A stretch of 64,000 nucleotides of DNA from Sphingomonas phyllosphaerae (lineage in GTDB: Bacteria; Pseudomonadota; Alphaproteobacteria; Sphingomonadales; Sphingomonadaceae), in assembly GCF_029623345.1 (NCBI RefSeq), contig NZ_JAPYKH010000007.1:62001-126000 (forward strand). The letters are read 5' to 3'. A program made the translations under genes and the position numbers. Positions 45,537 to 54,675 of this stretch are shown here, piece by piece. The notes under the pieces are model-generated. The model searched no databases. It was not told the origin of the DNA and saw only the letters and a program-made list of their open reading frames with translations. Numbering within the stretch: the stretch's first letter is position 1; the number at the start of each line of letters is the position of its first letter.

Positions 45537-45845
45537 TCAGCGGACCACGTTGCCCTTGTAGTCCACGCCGACCCGGACTTTGCTCTCGCCCTTGTAAGCC
45601 ATCCCGCGCCATACGCCGTGGCTGTCCTTCTTGAGCGCAGACACGCGCGAGAAGCCGGCCTTCTTCAAGCGTCCTTGGGCCTGATCCTCGGTGAACGAGT
45701 TGGCACCACTGGCCGCAGATGCCACAGGGTGAGGACTTCCGTCCTTGATAGCAGGGTTATGTGAGCCCTGTTGATGCGACTGTGCGAAACTTCCCGTTGC
45801 ACACAGGGCAATGCCGACCAATGCGGTCGTGACATAACGCTTCAT
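45537..45845 (-). CDS. Exported PepSY-like small protein
   Basis: 102 residues: signal peptide MKRYVTTALVGIALCATGSF, then NSFTEDQAQGRLKKAGFSRV, KKDSHGVWRGMAYKGE, and VGVDYKGNVVR, a PepSY-type alpha-beta unit. Related proteins are small periplasmic stress proteins of unknown role. First gene of a two-gene stress operon. Confidence 0.8.
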   Translation of the reverse strand: MKRYVTTALVGIALCATGSFAQSHQQGSHNPAIKDGSPHPVASAASGANSFTEDQAQGRLKKAGFSRVSALKKDSHGVWRGMAYKGESKVRVGVDYKGNVVR

Positions 45846-45941
45846 CGTACCTCTCCCATTTGGGACCTCTGAACGTCAGGCGGGTGCGCCCGGGCCCAAC
45901 AAGGGACAGCCGAACCGCGGCAACCGCCCTTGGCCGGCACC

Positions 45942-46517
45942 ATGAAGCTTAGTGCGTCTGCACTAGGTCACGTCCTCTGTCGGGGCCTCGAGGCCGCGTT
46001 TGAAGCAGAATTGGCAGAGCGGCTCTTCGGCGACCACCTGGGCACGCTCGCGCATGCCAACGCGAACGCGCGTGCGACGGTGGTCGCAGGCGAGGTAAAG
46101 AGCCTGGCCGCGCAGATCTCGAGCACGACCGCCGCCATCTTCTCGGCCGTGGCGCGCATCGAGGAGGCAAGCCGGTCAACGGGAGCGCTGGTAGATCGCG
46201 TCCATGCGCTGCTAGTGAGTCTCGCGGCCTCATCGTCCAGCAGCCTCGCGGCGGTCGAGCGGCACGAGTGCAAGACCGCGCGCATTCAGTCGATCACTAG
46301 GGATGTCGCCGACAACGCAACGTCGACCTCCGCCATCGTCATGCGCTTCGCGGACGCTTCCTCGATACTTGCGGCCTCGGCCGACGACACGCAGGCGCTT
46401 GGCAATCAGGTCCGCCGCCGTGCGACGGAGCTCGACTCGCGGATCGCGACCTTTGTCGGGGAGCTGCGACGGCGTTCGACCAGCGGCTTGGTCACTCGGC
46501 CTAGCGAGGTCGGGTAG
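45942..46517 (+). CDS. Soluble fragment-like MCP signalling-domain protein
   Basis: 191 residues from ATG 45942. The segment VVAGEVKSLAAQISSTTAAI matches the MCP region after the tip, continuing as a heptad-rich helix to the end. The tip itself and any membrane or HAMP part are absent; ahead lies AAFEAELAERLFGDHLGTLA of no known type. Either a decayed chemoreceptor with an intact frame or a small coiled-coil partner. Divergent from the stress operon. Confidence 0.6.
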   Translation: MKLSASALGHVLCRGLEAAFEAELAERLFGDHLGTLAHANANARATVVAGEVKSLAAQISSTTAAIFSAVARIEEASRSTGALVDRVHALLVSLAASSSSSLAAVERHECKTARIQSITRDVADNATSTSAIVMRFADASSILAASADDTQALGNQVRRRATELDSRIATFVGELRRRSTSGLVTRPSEVG

Positions 46518-46549
46518 CCAATCACCTCAACGCGCGAGCTTGAACAGAG

Positions 46550-46612
46550 ATGAACGAATGGCGGGTTTCGGAGAGCGGTTGAGAGCTCCTGAATGAGTGC
46601 TTCTGGGTCTTC
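46550..46612 (+). repeat. Dispersed repeat family C, copy 6
   Basis: atgaacgaatggcgggtttc, ggagagcggttgagagctcc, tgaatgagtgcttctgggtc. Between convergent 3' ends (46517 and 46760). Confidence 0.65.
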
Positions 46613-46725
46613 GGCACGAGAGAGGCGGTCGCAATCGCGCTACTCGGACATCGAAGCGGAGACACTCCGCGGACCAGGTCCGCGACGAGCGCACCCGCCA
46701 CGCCGAGCCGATGCGCTGATGACCT

Positions 46726-46755
46726 TGGCCGTCCGCTCCGGGGAGCGGACGGCCA
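46726..46755. terminator. Stem-loop terminator after the alkaline phosphatase
   Basis: TGGCCGTCCGCTCC, two-base loop, GGAGCGGACGGCCA: a perfect 14-bp stem five bases beyond the phosphatase stop on the minus strand. No U-run. Confidence 0.6.
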
Positions 46756-46759
46756 GCTT

Positions 46760-47890
46760 TCAGCGTGCCTGCCTGTCCTGCTTCCACCCATAGGCGGACA
46801 GCATTACATCGAACAGGCGGGTGTTGGGCATGAAGCCATGAACCTTGTCAGCGCCGGGTCCGCTCGCCGCGACGACGACCTCCTCGCCGGTATGGCCGTC
46901 CTGCACGCTGATAACATCGTTGGTGGCGGCGGTCACGCCAGGCTTGGCCGCTTCGGTATTATATTGCTGCAGCAGCGGGACGCCGCGCTCCCCGCCGCCC
47001 AGCCGCAGCCCGAAGCTATGGTCGGCGGTAAACAGGATCAGCGTGTCCTTGCCCGCGATCTGGCTGACGCGACGGATCATGTCGTCCATTTCTTTCACAT
47101 GCGTCAGGCCCTTCTTCGGATCGTCGGTGTGCATGTCCCATTCGACCATCAGGAAATAGCCCTTGGGATTGCGCGCGAGCTGCGCGATCGTCGCCTCCAC
47201 CGCCGGGATGGGTGCGAAGTCGCTGTCGCGCAGCACGGCGATGCGGCCGCCCTGCTGCGCGAGCGCAGGGTCCTCGCCGAAGCCATAGCCCGCCGCCGCG
47301 AAGGCCTTTTCTGGAGTCGTCTGCTGCTCGGCGAAGGCGGCGATCGCATCGGCGCGGCCCTTGCCGATCAGGATATCCACGCCGTTTCCATAGCGCGGGG
47401 CGAGCATCTGCTTGAAGATCGCCGCCTTGTCCTTTCGCGTACCGACGTGTGCGAAGGTGGCGGCGGGCGTCGCGTCCCAGATCTTCATGTTGGTCATGAC
47501 GCCGGTGGAAAGCCCGCGCTCCTCGGCATATTCGAGCAGCGTCTTGACCGGCACGACCGCGCCGTTGGCCGAGGGGAGGGTCGAGACCATGCCGTTGTCG
47601 GTCTTGTGACCGGTCACGATCGCGGTCATCCCCGCCGCCGAGTCCGTCACCCACTGGTTGCGCGAGGACGTGTCCGACAGCGCGATATTGGGCATCGTGT
47701 GGAGGTACAGCGACTGCGGCGCATCGTTGGCGAGAATGCCGCCGGCGTTGAGCGTCGGAAGCCCGCCCGCATCGCCCAGGAGGAGGATCACGTTCCGCGC
47801 CTGCTGCGCGGCGGCACCGGTCGAAGCGGTCGACAGGAGGAGAGCGGCTACGCCCTCCAGGACGCGGGGGAACGTGCGGGAAAGGATCAT
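46760..47890 (-). CDS. Alkaline phosphatase (PhoA superfamily)
   Basis: 376 residues from ATG 47890 (MILSRTFPRVLEG), with an aaggag site and a four-base overlap with the kinase stop. A signal peptide ends TGAAAQ. Metal and nucleophile sites: ILLLGDAGG (D40), VTDSAAGMTAIVTGHKT (Ser84), MVEWDMHTDD, FTADHSFGL and DGHTGEEVVV. A periplasmic phosphomonoesterase releasing phosphate. Last gene of the operon TBDT-RR-HK-phosphatase, opposite a histidine acid phosphatase, so the locus is for organic phosphate use. Confidence 0.93.
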   Translation of the reverse strand: MILSRTFPRVLEGVAALLLSTASTGAAAQQARNVILLLGDAGGLPTLNAGGILANDAPQSLYLHTMPNIALSDTSSRNQWVTDSAAGMTAIVTGHKTDNGMVSTLPSANGAVVPVKTLLEYAEERGLSTGVMTNMKIWDATPAATFAHVGTRKDKAAIFKQMLAPRYGNGVDILIGKGRADAIAAFAEQQTTPEKAFAAAGYGFGEDPALAQQGGRIAVLRDSDFAPIPAVEATIAQLARNPKGYFLMVEWDMHTDDPKKGLTHVKEMDDMIRRVSQIAGKDTLILFTADHSFGLRLGGGERGVPLLQQYNTEAAKPGVTAATNDVISVQDGHTGEEVVVAASGPGADKVHGFMPNTRLFDVMLSAYGWKQDRQAR

Positions 47891-49305
47891 TGAGATACTC
47901 CTTGGTGATCGCATAAGGCCGCGTGACGGCGCGCGAGGATCATGCGCACGCGTAGACCGGGGTGATTGTCCTCCAGCTCGAGCCGTCCGCCGTGCAACGA
48001 TGCCACCGCCTTGGCGAGGCTGAGGCCCAGCCCGGTGCCGGGCGTGCTGCGCGAGGCGTCGAGGCGACCGAACTTGCGCATTGCCTCGTCACGGCGGAAG
48101 GCGGGGATGCCGCTCGCGCGGTCGGCGACGCAGATATGCACCTCGCCACCGATGGCGGACGCTTCCAGCGCGATGACGCCGCCAGCTGCGCCGTATTTCA
48201 AGGCGTTGTCGATCAAGTTGGCGAGCGCTCGTGCTACCAGCGCGCGATTGCCCTCCAGCTCCAGGCGCGGCGAACAGGCGGCGGAGATCGCCACGCTACT
48301 GGCGGCGGCCAGCGGCTGGTAGATCTCGCCGAGATCGGTCAGCACGGCGGCGAGGTCGAAGCGCTCGAAGGTGCCGCGCCCGACTCCCGCCTCGGCACGG
48401 CTAATCTCCAGTGCGCTTTCCAGCATGTGCAGGACGATGGCGACCTCCTGCGCGATCGCCTCGCATCGCTTTACACCCGCCGGATCGGTCGCCCCGGCGA
48501 GGCCCTGGGTGACCTGGATATGGATGCGGGTGAGCGGGGAGCGCAGGTCGTGCGCTAGCGCGTCGGTCAAGGTGCGATGCTCTTCCACCAGCACCTCAAT
48601 CCGGTCGAGCATCGCATTGAGCGTGATCTTCAGCCGGTCGACCGGATCGCCGCTGCCGTCGGTTTCGGCACGGCGGCGCAAGTCCCCGGCCCCGATGTGC
48701 TCGCCGACGGTGGCGATCGTCTTCACCATGCGGTTCATCTGCCGGACGAGGACGATGCTGCCGAGCAGACCGATGGGAATGGCAAGCGCCAGCGCTCCGG
48801 CGAGCCCGCGCAGCAGCGCGAGCTGCATCTGCGTCCGGTTGTCGAGCAATCCGCCAAGCAACAGCCGCTCTCCGGTGGGATAGCGGGTCGTCAGAACCAG
48901 GAACTGCTCCGGGTTCGCGTGGCCTCGGCGATGCAGGCCGCTGGTTTGCCATTGGATGGAGTCCCCCAGCCCCTTTGGCCAGGACGTTATATTGCCCGCC
49001 AGCTTACGATGCTGCGCGTCGACCAGCAGGATTGCGGTGTCGTCCTTATACTCCGGGCCAGCGCGGTCGGCGACCGCCTTGCTCAAATTCGCGACTCCGC
49101 CCCGGCGATAATGACTCAGCAGATGCCCCTGCTCATGCTCTAGGGGACGCTGGAAATTCGCCAGCAGGATGCGGTCGGTCTCGAGATAGACGTAGAGCAG
49201 CGCCGGGACCGTACATGCGAAGCACAGCGCCAGATACAGCAGCAGAAACTTGCCCGCCGTCGAGCGCCAGGGCGCGTGTCGGCGCAGCGTCGCCGGGCGT
49301 TTCAT
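47887..49305 (-). CDS. Sensor histidine kinase of the phosphate locus
   Basis: 472 residues from ATG 49305, overlapping the regulator stop (ATGA). TM1 (FLLLYLALCFACTVPALLYV), a periplasmic sensor of about 130 residues, TM2 (LAGALALAIPIGLLGSIVLV), HAMP, H box ALAHDLRSPLTRIHIQV and N box NLIDNALKYG. The G1 box reads DRASG instead of the usual DxGxG, so one glycine is Ala; G2 GTGLGLSLAKA is normal. Activity may be lowered but is probably retained. Confidence 0.92.
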   Translation of the reverse strand: MKRPATLRRHAPWRSTAGKFLLLYLALCFACTVPALLYVYLETDRILLANFQRPLEHEQGHLLSHYRRGGVANLSKAVADRAGPEYKDDTAILLVDAQHRKLAGNITSWPKGLGDSIQWQTSGLHRRGHANPEQFLVLTTRYPTGERLLLGGLLDNRTQMQLALLRGLAGALALAIPIGLLGSIVLVRQMNRMVKTIATVGEHIGAGDLRRRAETDGSGDPVDRLKITLNAMLDRIEVLVEEHRTLTDALAHDLRSPLTRIHIQVTQGLAGATDPAGVKRCEAIAQEVAIVLHMLESALEISRAEAGVGRGTFERFDLAAVLTDLGEIYQPLAAASSVAISAACSPRLELEGNRALVARALANLIDNALKYGAAGGVIALEASAIGGEVHICVADRASGIPAFRRDEAMRKFGRLDASRSTPGTGLGLSLAKAVASLHGGRLELEDNHPGLRVRMILARRHAALCDHQGVSQ

Positions 49306-49988
49306 CGCGCCGCCCCCAGCCGGAACCCGGCACCACGCACCGTGCGCAGCAGCGGGGTAAGGCCGGGCCGGTCGATTTCGCGGCGCAGGTTGCTGACATA
49401 GACGTCGATCACGTTGGTGCCGGGGTCGAAGTCGTAGTTCCACACCTTCTGGAAGATCATCGACCGGGTCACCACCTGGCCCTGATTGCGCATCAGAAAT
49501 TCGAGCAGCTGGATCGCCCGCGGCTGCAGCATCAGGACGTCACCGGCCCGCTCGGCGCGATTGGCAAGAAGGTCGAGCGTAAGGTCCTCGCATGTCAGGC
49601 GCGTGACCACGGCGGGGGTGCTTGCGCGGCGGCGGTGGACCACGTCCAGCCGGGCGAGAAGTTCGGGCATGGCGAAGGGCTTGACCAGGTAATCGTCCGA
49701 CCCGGCGCGTAGTCCCCGCACCCGCTCGTCGGTGGAACCGATCGCGGACAGGATGATGACCGGCGTGTCGGTTCCCTCGGCGCGCAGCGTCTCCAGCACG
49801 GTCAGTCCGTCCAGGCCGGGCAGCATCCGGTCGAGGACAATGGCGTCGAGTGGCTCGGCCCGCGCGATCCGCAGCCCGTGCACGCCGTCTGCCGCGCGAA
49901 GGACGAGATAGCCGTCCAGCACGAGCCCGGTCTCGATGAAGTCGGCCGTGGCCTGGTCGTCCTCGACAACGAGAATGGTCTTGGTCAT
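49302..49988 (-). CDS. OmpR-family response regulator of the phosphate locus
   Basis: 228 residues from ATG 49988 (MTKTILVVEDDQATADFIET). Receiver with D53 (AIVLDRMLPG) and K in VKPFAMPE, then a winged helix (LLEFLMRNQGQVVTRSMIFQ, NVIDVYVSNLRREID). Encoded between the TBDT and its kinase, so it most likely controls this cluster. Starts 55 bases after the TBDT stop. Confidence 0.93.
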   Translation of the reverse strand: MTKTILVVEDDQATADFIETGLVLDGYLVLRAADGVHGLRIARAEPLDAIVLDRMLPGLDGLTVLETLRAEGTDTPVIILSAIGSTDERVRGLRAGSDDYLVKPFAMPELLARLDVVHRRRASTPAVVTRLTCEDLTLDLLANRAERAGDVLMLQPRAIQLLEFLMRNQGQVVTRSMIFQKVWNYDFDPGTNVIDVYVSNLRREIDRPGLTPLLRTVRGAGFRLGAAR

Positions 49989-50043
49989 ACCGTTTCGATC
50001 CGCGGGTCCGGGAGGCGCCCCGCGGCGTCTCCACACGTCACGC

Positions 50044-53028
50044 TCAGAAGTTGATGCGCACGCCCGCCAGATAGCGGCGACCGAACGTCTCGTGCTCGAT
50101 CAGGCGCGAATAGTCCCCCTGGTATCGGATGCCCGGTTCGTTGGTAAGGTTGTTGGCATCGACATAGAGCTGCACATGCTCGTTGATCGAATAGCGCAGC
50201 GAGGCGTCGAGCCGCGCGACATCGGCCCAATACGCGTCGCCGATGATGTCGCCTGCGCCCAGCGAGTCGAGATACGCCTTCTGCCACTGATAGCTGAGCC
50301 GCGCCGAGAAGCCGTAACGCTCGTAATAGCCCGAGACATTGTAGATCAGCGGCGAGGCGCCTGGCAGGTCAGTGGTGCGGCCATCCGGGGTCGTGGCCTT
50401 GGAGTCGTTCAGCGTCAGATTGGCCTGGATGCCGAAGCCCTGCGCCCAATCAGCCAGCCCCATCGAGCGCGCGAGCCCCTCGAACGGTTGCGAGAAGGCG
50501 AACTCCAGCCCTTTAATATGCCCGCCGCCGCCGTTTGCGATGGTCGCGTAGCGATAAACCGAACGGTCGACGCCCGTGGTGTTCAGCGCGTCGGAACCGA
50601 ATGCGGGCAGCTCCACGTCGTAGAGGATGTCGCGAAGATCCTTGTAATAGCCGCCGACCGAGAAGAACCCGCGCGAGGGCATGTACCATTCAAAATACAG
50701 GTCCACACCCTTGGCGCGTTCCGGCTTCGCCCTGGGGTTGCCGCCCGACACGGTCTGTTCGACATCGCTGTAGGAGAAATTGGGTCGGAGCGCGTCGTAA
50801 TTGGGTCGCGCCGCGCCGGTATTGCCCGACAGGCGCAGCTTCATGTCGCGGTTGATGTCCCAATTGACGTGGATGCTAGGATAGACCGAGGTGAAGCTGT
50901 TGGAAACGCGGGCCGGCGTCCAGTCATCCCCGATCAGCGACAGCGCCGAACCGACATTGCGGATATGCTCGATCCGGGCGCCGTAGACGACATTTCCCCA
51001 GTCGAAGTAGGTTGTGCCCATCGCATAGCCGGCGATCACCTCCTCGGAAACGCGGTAGTTGTTCTGCTCGCTGGTGTTCGCCTGTACCTGCACGGCGCCG
51101 GCGGCGAGATATCGGTCGAACAGCGCCTCACCCAGCTCGCTGGAGAAGTACTTCCACCCATAACCAAGCGGCAGCTTGCCCTTGTATGGCGCATCTATGC
51201 TGATGTCCGCCTGTGTCGGCCGGGAAATCCTGGCGTTTCCAAGGGTCGCTGGGGTTACCTCCTGCACCACACGGGTCGAGGTCTTGATGCGTTTGTCATA
51301 CTCGCCACCTAACTGTAACACGGTGTTGGCGCCGAATAGGTCCAGCGTATGTTCGACGTCCAGCTTCGCGGTATAAGCGTTGGTCCGGTCGAGCTGCCGG
51401 TTGCGCGTCATCGCCAGGAAATTGAGCTCGGTCGGCGAGATATAGGGCCGCGATGCGCCAGCGCCGTAGGTGCCATCGGCGTTCAGCACCGTGTTGAACA
51501 GCTGCACCTTCGGCAGGTTCGGATCGGTGAAGTCATAGACCAGCGTCGGCCGCCTGGTAAAATCGCTGGGGCTGCTCCACGACGAGCCGAAGGGCGGCTT
51601 GCTGCGGTCGTCGGCGCGGGTGTAGTTCGCGCGCCAGCGCAGCTTCCACGAATCCATCTCGTGCTCGCCCGCCAACGTATTGGTGAAGATGCTCTGGCGC
51701 GACGAATTGGAGTTGAGCGTGCTCTCGATCTCGGCGCCGTACAGCGTCCCCTGGGCTGGCGTGTTTCCGTTGCGGATATCCGCATAACCGGTGGTCTTGC
51801 CGACGGTGCTGCTGCCGGTCTTCTTGGCGTCCTGGTCGAGGTCGAAGACCCAGGCGTTGCGCAGTTCGTCGTCGCGGAATTGGCTGTAGATCGACAATAG
51901 GAACAGCTTGTTGTCGCCGTTCGGGCGCCATTCCAGCCGACCCGAGTAGGAGGTGTTGCTCCGTTTCAGGCGGTAGAGCTTGTTCTGGTGCTTTGAGGCC
52001 CAGATGCGATTCTGGCCACCGGGCTCCTGATCCTCGGAAGCGATCTCCCAGTCATTCTCAAAATTGTCGGTCACCATGTCGCGTTCGTAGCGAGAGGCGC
52101 CGACCAGCACGCCAAGCGTGTCGTTGGCAAATCGGTCCGACAGGAAGCCGCTCAGATTATACTGCTTGCCCTGGCCCAGATCGTTGAAACCGTACCCGGC
52201 ATCGAGCGCGCCTTTCAGCCCGGGATAGTCGAACGGGCTGCGCGTCACGATGTTGATGTTGCCCGCGACGGTCTCGCCCGGCATGTCGGCGGTCACGGCC
52301 TTGCGGATGATCGTCTGGCTGGCGATCGACGACGGGATCGTATCGAAGCGGGTCTCGCGTCCGGCCGGGCTGATGACGTTGACACCGTCGAATGCCAGGG
52401 TCGTCCAGCTCGCTGGCGCGCCGCGCAGGCTGATATAGCGTTCTTGTCCCTGATCGCGGCCGACGCTGACGCCTGGCAGGCGGCTGACCGCAGCGGCGAT
52501 GTTCTGGTCGGGGAAGCGTCCCGCGCTGTCGGCGGCGATCACATCGACCAGCGAGGTGGATGACCGCTTGAGCTGAAGCGCCGCCTCCTCGGACTCGGCG
52601 ATGGGGCGGCTGCCGGAGACCACGATATCGCTGGACGCATCCGTCGTCTGAGCGTTCAGCGCCACGCGTACGTCGGTGGCACCGGGCTCAGCCGCGACAT
52701 GGCCCGTCTCGTATCCGACATAGGCTATGCTCAATTGATGGGTGCTGCCGGGAACGCGTTGCAGCGTGAAGCGGCCGTCGTTGTCGGTGACGCTGACGAT
52801 GTCCGAGCCTTCCACCCGGACCTCGGCACCACGCAGATAGTCACCCGCCGCGTTCACCACCACGCCCGTTATCCGGTCTGCGCCCTGCGCACTGGACGGG
52901 GACTGGGCCTGTGCGGGCGCGAACGCCAACGGCAGGATCGACATGGCCATGGCTGCCACGGCGGTGCGCAGACGCAGACGGTACTTCGCATCATTGAGAA
53001 ATGGCGACACGGCAAACAGCCCCCTCAT
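50044..53028 (-). CDS. TonB-dependent receptor with carboxypeptidase-like N-domain
   Basis: About 994 residues from ATG 53028 (MRGLFAVSPFLNDAKYRLRL; a GTG at 53055 is possible). Signal peptide ends PAQAQ. Then a CarboxypepD_reg-like domain (ITGVVVNAAGDYLRGAEVRV), TonB box (SSDIVVSGSRPIAESEEA), plug (GRFPDQNIAAAVSRLPGVSV) and barrel ending LAGVRINF. Position between two phosphatases and a two-component system suggests import of phosphorylated organics such as inositol phosphates. Confidence 0.93.
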   Translation of the reverse strand: MRGLFAVSPFLNDAKYRLRLRTAVAAMAMSILPLAFAPAQAQSPSSAQGADRITGVVVNAAGDYLRGAEVRVEGSDIVSVTDNDGRFTLQRVPGSTHQLSIAYVGYETGHVAAEPGATDVRVALNAQTTDASSDIVVSGSRPIAESEEAALQLKRSSTSLVDVIAADSAGRFPDQNIAAAVSRLPGVSVGRDQGQERYISLRGAPASWTTLAFDGVNVISPAGRETRFDTIPSSIASQTIIRKAVTADMPGETVAGNINIVTRSPFDYPGLKGALDAGYGFNDLGQGKQYNLSGFLSDRFANDTLGVLVGASRYERDMVTDNFENDWEIASEDQEPGGQNRIWASKHQNKLYRLKRSNTSYSGRLEWRPNGDNKLFLLSIYSQFRDDELRNAWVFDLDQDAKKTGSSTVGKTTGYADIRNGNTPAQGTLYGAEIESTLNSNSSRQSIFTNTLAGEHEMDSWKLRWRANYTRADDRSKPPFGSSWSSPSDFTRRPTLVYDFTDPNLPKVQLFNTVLNADGTYGAGASRPYISPTELNFLAMTRNRQLDRTNAYTAKLDVEHTLDLFGANTVLQLGGEYDKRIKTSTRVVQEVTPATLGNARISRPTQADISIDAPYKGKLPLGYGWKYFSSELGEALFDRYLAAGAVQVQANTSEQNNYRVSEEVIAGYAMGTTYFDWGNVVYGARIEHIRNVGSALSLIGDDWTPARVSNSFTSVYPSIHVNWDINRDMKLRLSGNTGAARPNYDALRPNFSYSDVEQTVSGGNPRAKPERAKGVDLYFEWYMPSRGFFSVGGYYKDLRDILYDVELPAFGSDALNTTGVDRSVYRYATIANGGGGHIKGLEFAFSQPFEGLARSMGLADWAQGFGIQANLTLNDSKATTPDGRTTDLPGASPLIYNVSGYYERYGFSARLSYQWQKAYLDSLGAGDIIGDAYWADVARLDASLRYSINEHVQLYVDANNLTNEPGIRYQGDYSRLIEHETFGRRYLAGVRINF

Positions 53029-53299
53029 CGACAATCCGACGGATTGCAGATCCACGTTGTGACGAAGATCACGAAAGTGTCGCCCGAAGTATCGGTTCGC
53101 GCCACGATTGATATCTTGTCCGTTCCACTCGTCTCGCCACGATCGCCAGGTGACGTCGATGCGGGCCGATGAGATGGCGCACTAGGTAGGGCTATTTACG
53201 CTTCCGTGACATCGGAGAGCATTAGGAAAATTTAAAGGTCAGGTAATCGACCGTCTCTCGGTGGTATCCGCTGTCATTTGCGGCATGGCGGCCGCAACG

Positions 53300-53317
53300 C
53301 TGTCTCCGAACCGTCAT
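53300..53317 (+). promoter_or_regulatory. Pho-box-like direct repeat
   Basis: CTGTCTC, four bases, CCGTCAT: two CTGTCAT-like heptamers with the 11-bp period of PhoB boxes (5/7 and 6/7 matches), 46 bases before the acid phosphatase ATG. Another single CTGTCAT lies at 53271. Confidence 0.45.
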
Positions 53318-53363
53318 GAAGCGCGCATAGCGCCCCTGCTGTAGCGAGAAGGGGGTCTCCGTC

Positions 53364-54590
53364 ATGAACCTTTCGGCGTTCTTTCGCCCGATAGGCCTGT
53401 TCTGTGCCAACGCCCCTGCGCTGGCACTTTGCGCGTCCGCGCAAGGCGCGCCGGAGGCGAAAGCGCCGACCGTGGAGCGTGTGGTCATGCTGATGCGGCA
53501 TGGGGTACGCCCGTCGACCAAATTCCCGGCTACGCCGCCGGGCACGACGCGGCAGCCATGGCCGGTCTGGACCACCGCCGCCGGAGACCTGACCCCGCAT
53601 GGCGCCGAAGGGATCCGGCGCCTCGCCGCCTATGACCGGAACCTGTTGGTCGCGCAGGGGCTGCTGCCAGCCTCCGGATGCGCCGCGCCGGGATCGATCA
53701 GCGCCTGGTCCAGCGGCAGTCCGCGCGCGATCAAGACGGGGCTGGCCTTTGTCGACACGCTGCAGCCGGGCTGTAAGGTGGTGCTCGATCACGCCGCGAG
53801 CCAAGACGACGAGGACCAGTTTCATCCCTCCCGCGCAGAGGCCGCAATAGACGGCGACCGGGCGCTGGCGGCGGCGCAGGCGCTATTGCCCTCCGGCGGG
53901 GTACCGGGCGTGGTCTCTGCGCGCCAGGCGGACTTTGTCACCCTGCAGCGCATCGTCGGCGTGCCCGTCGAAACTGCATCGACGCTGAAGGCGCAAATCG
54001 GTGACAAGCCCGATCTGAAGGGCGGCCTGTCCTTCGGATCGACGGCGGCGCAGACGATCCTTTTGCAATATCTGGAAGGAATGAAGATGGCGCAGGTCGG
54101 CTGGGGCCGCGCCAGCCCGGACGACATCCGCGCGATCCTGCGCTTCCACCCGGTCAAGTTCCAGTACGAGACTCGCCCGGCCTATGTCGCACAGCGTCTG
54201 GCCGCGCCGATCGTCACGCGCATCGTCGACGCACTCGCGGGCAAGGGCGGCCGCCTGACATTGCTGTTCGGGCACGATACCAACATCGCCGCACTGGGTG
54301 GCTTTTACGACATGCACTGGACGATGGCCGACTATCCCCGCGACGACATCGCACCCGGGGGCGCGATCGGCTTCGAACTGGTGCGCGACGCCGCCGGTCG
54401 TCGTTACGTCCGAGCGTTCCAGCAGGCACAGACGATGAAGCAGCTTCGCGAACTGGCGACGCTGGACCGCGCCGCGCCGCCCAGCCGCGACTATATCGCC
54501 GTTCCGGGCTGCGGATCAGCAAGGTACGGGTGCGACTTAGCGACGTTCGAGAAGCTGACGAGCTGGCGGTTGGCCCATCCCCCCGGGTGA
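53364..54590 (+). CDS. Histidine acid phosphatase (phytase type)
   Basis: 408 residues with a signal peptide (ANAPALALCASAQG). Catalytic VMLMRHGVRPSTKFP (R45-H46-G47; His nucleophile) and LLFGHDTNIAALGGF (the HD proton donor, HDTN as in AppA phytase). Branch-2 histidine acid phosphatases hydrolyse phytate or sugar phosphates in the periplasm. Divergent from the TBDT/two-component/alkaline-phosphatase operon, with a Pho-box-like site upstream. Confidence 0.92.
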   Translation: MNLSAFFRPIGLFCANAPALALCASAQGAPEAKAPTVERVVMLMRHGVRPSTKFPATPPGTTRQPWPVWTTAAGDLTPHGAEGIRRLAAYDRNLLVAQGLLPASGCAAPGSISAWSSGSPRAIKTGLAFVDTLQPGCKVVLDHAASQDDEDQFHPSRAEAAIDGDRALAAAQALLPSGGVPGVVSARQADFVTLQRIVGVPVETASTLKAQIGDKPDLKGGLSFGSTAAQTILLQYLEGMKMAQVGWGRASPDDIRAILRFHPVKFQYETRPAYVAQRLAAPIVTRIVDALAGKGGRLTLLFGHDTNIAALGGFYDMHWTMADYPRDDIAPGGAIGFELVRDAAGRRYVRAFQQAQTMKQLRELATLDRAAPPSRDYIAVPGCGSARYGCDLATFEKLTSWRLAHPPG

Positions 54591-54613
54591 TCGCGCAAGG
54601 CTCGAGCCGCGAG

Positions 54614-54675
54614 ATGAACGAGCGGCCGGATTCGGGAAGCGGGCGCGGCCTTCTGAGTGACCGTTTCTAGGTCCT
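54614..54675 (+). repeat. Dispersed repeat family C, copy 7
   Basis: atgaacgagcggccggattc, gggaagcgggcgcggccttc, tgagtgaccgtttctaggtc. Fills the gap between the convergent acid phosphatase and EAL genes. Confidence 0.7.

Noticed and set aside
46838..47893. 351-aa plus-strand ORF
   Set aside because: Antisense to the alkaline phosphatase gene.
49936..51312. 458-aa plus-strand ORF
   Set aside because: Antisense to the TBDT of the phosphate locus; no domain visible.
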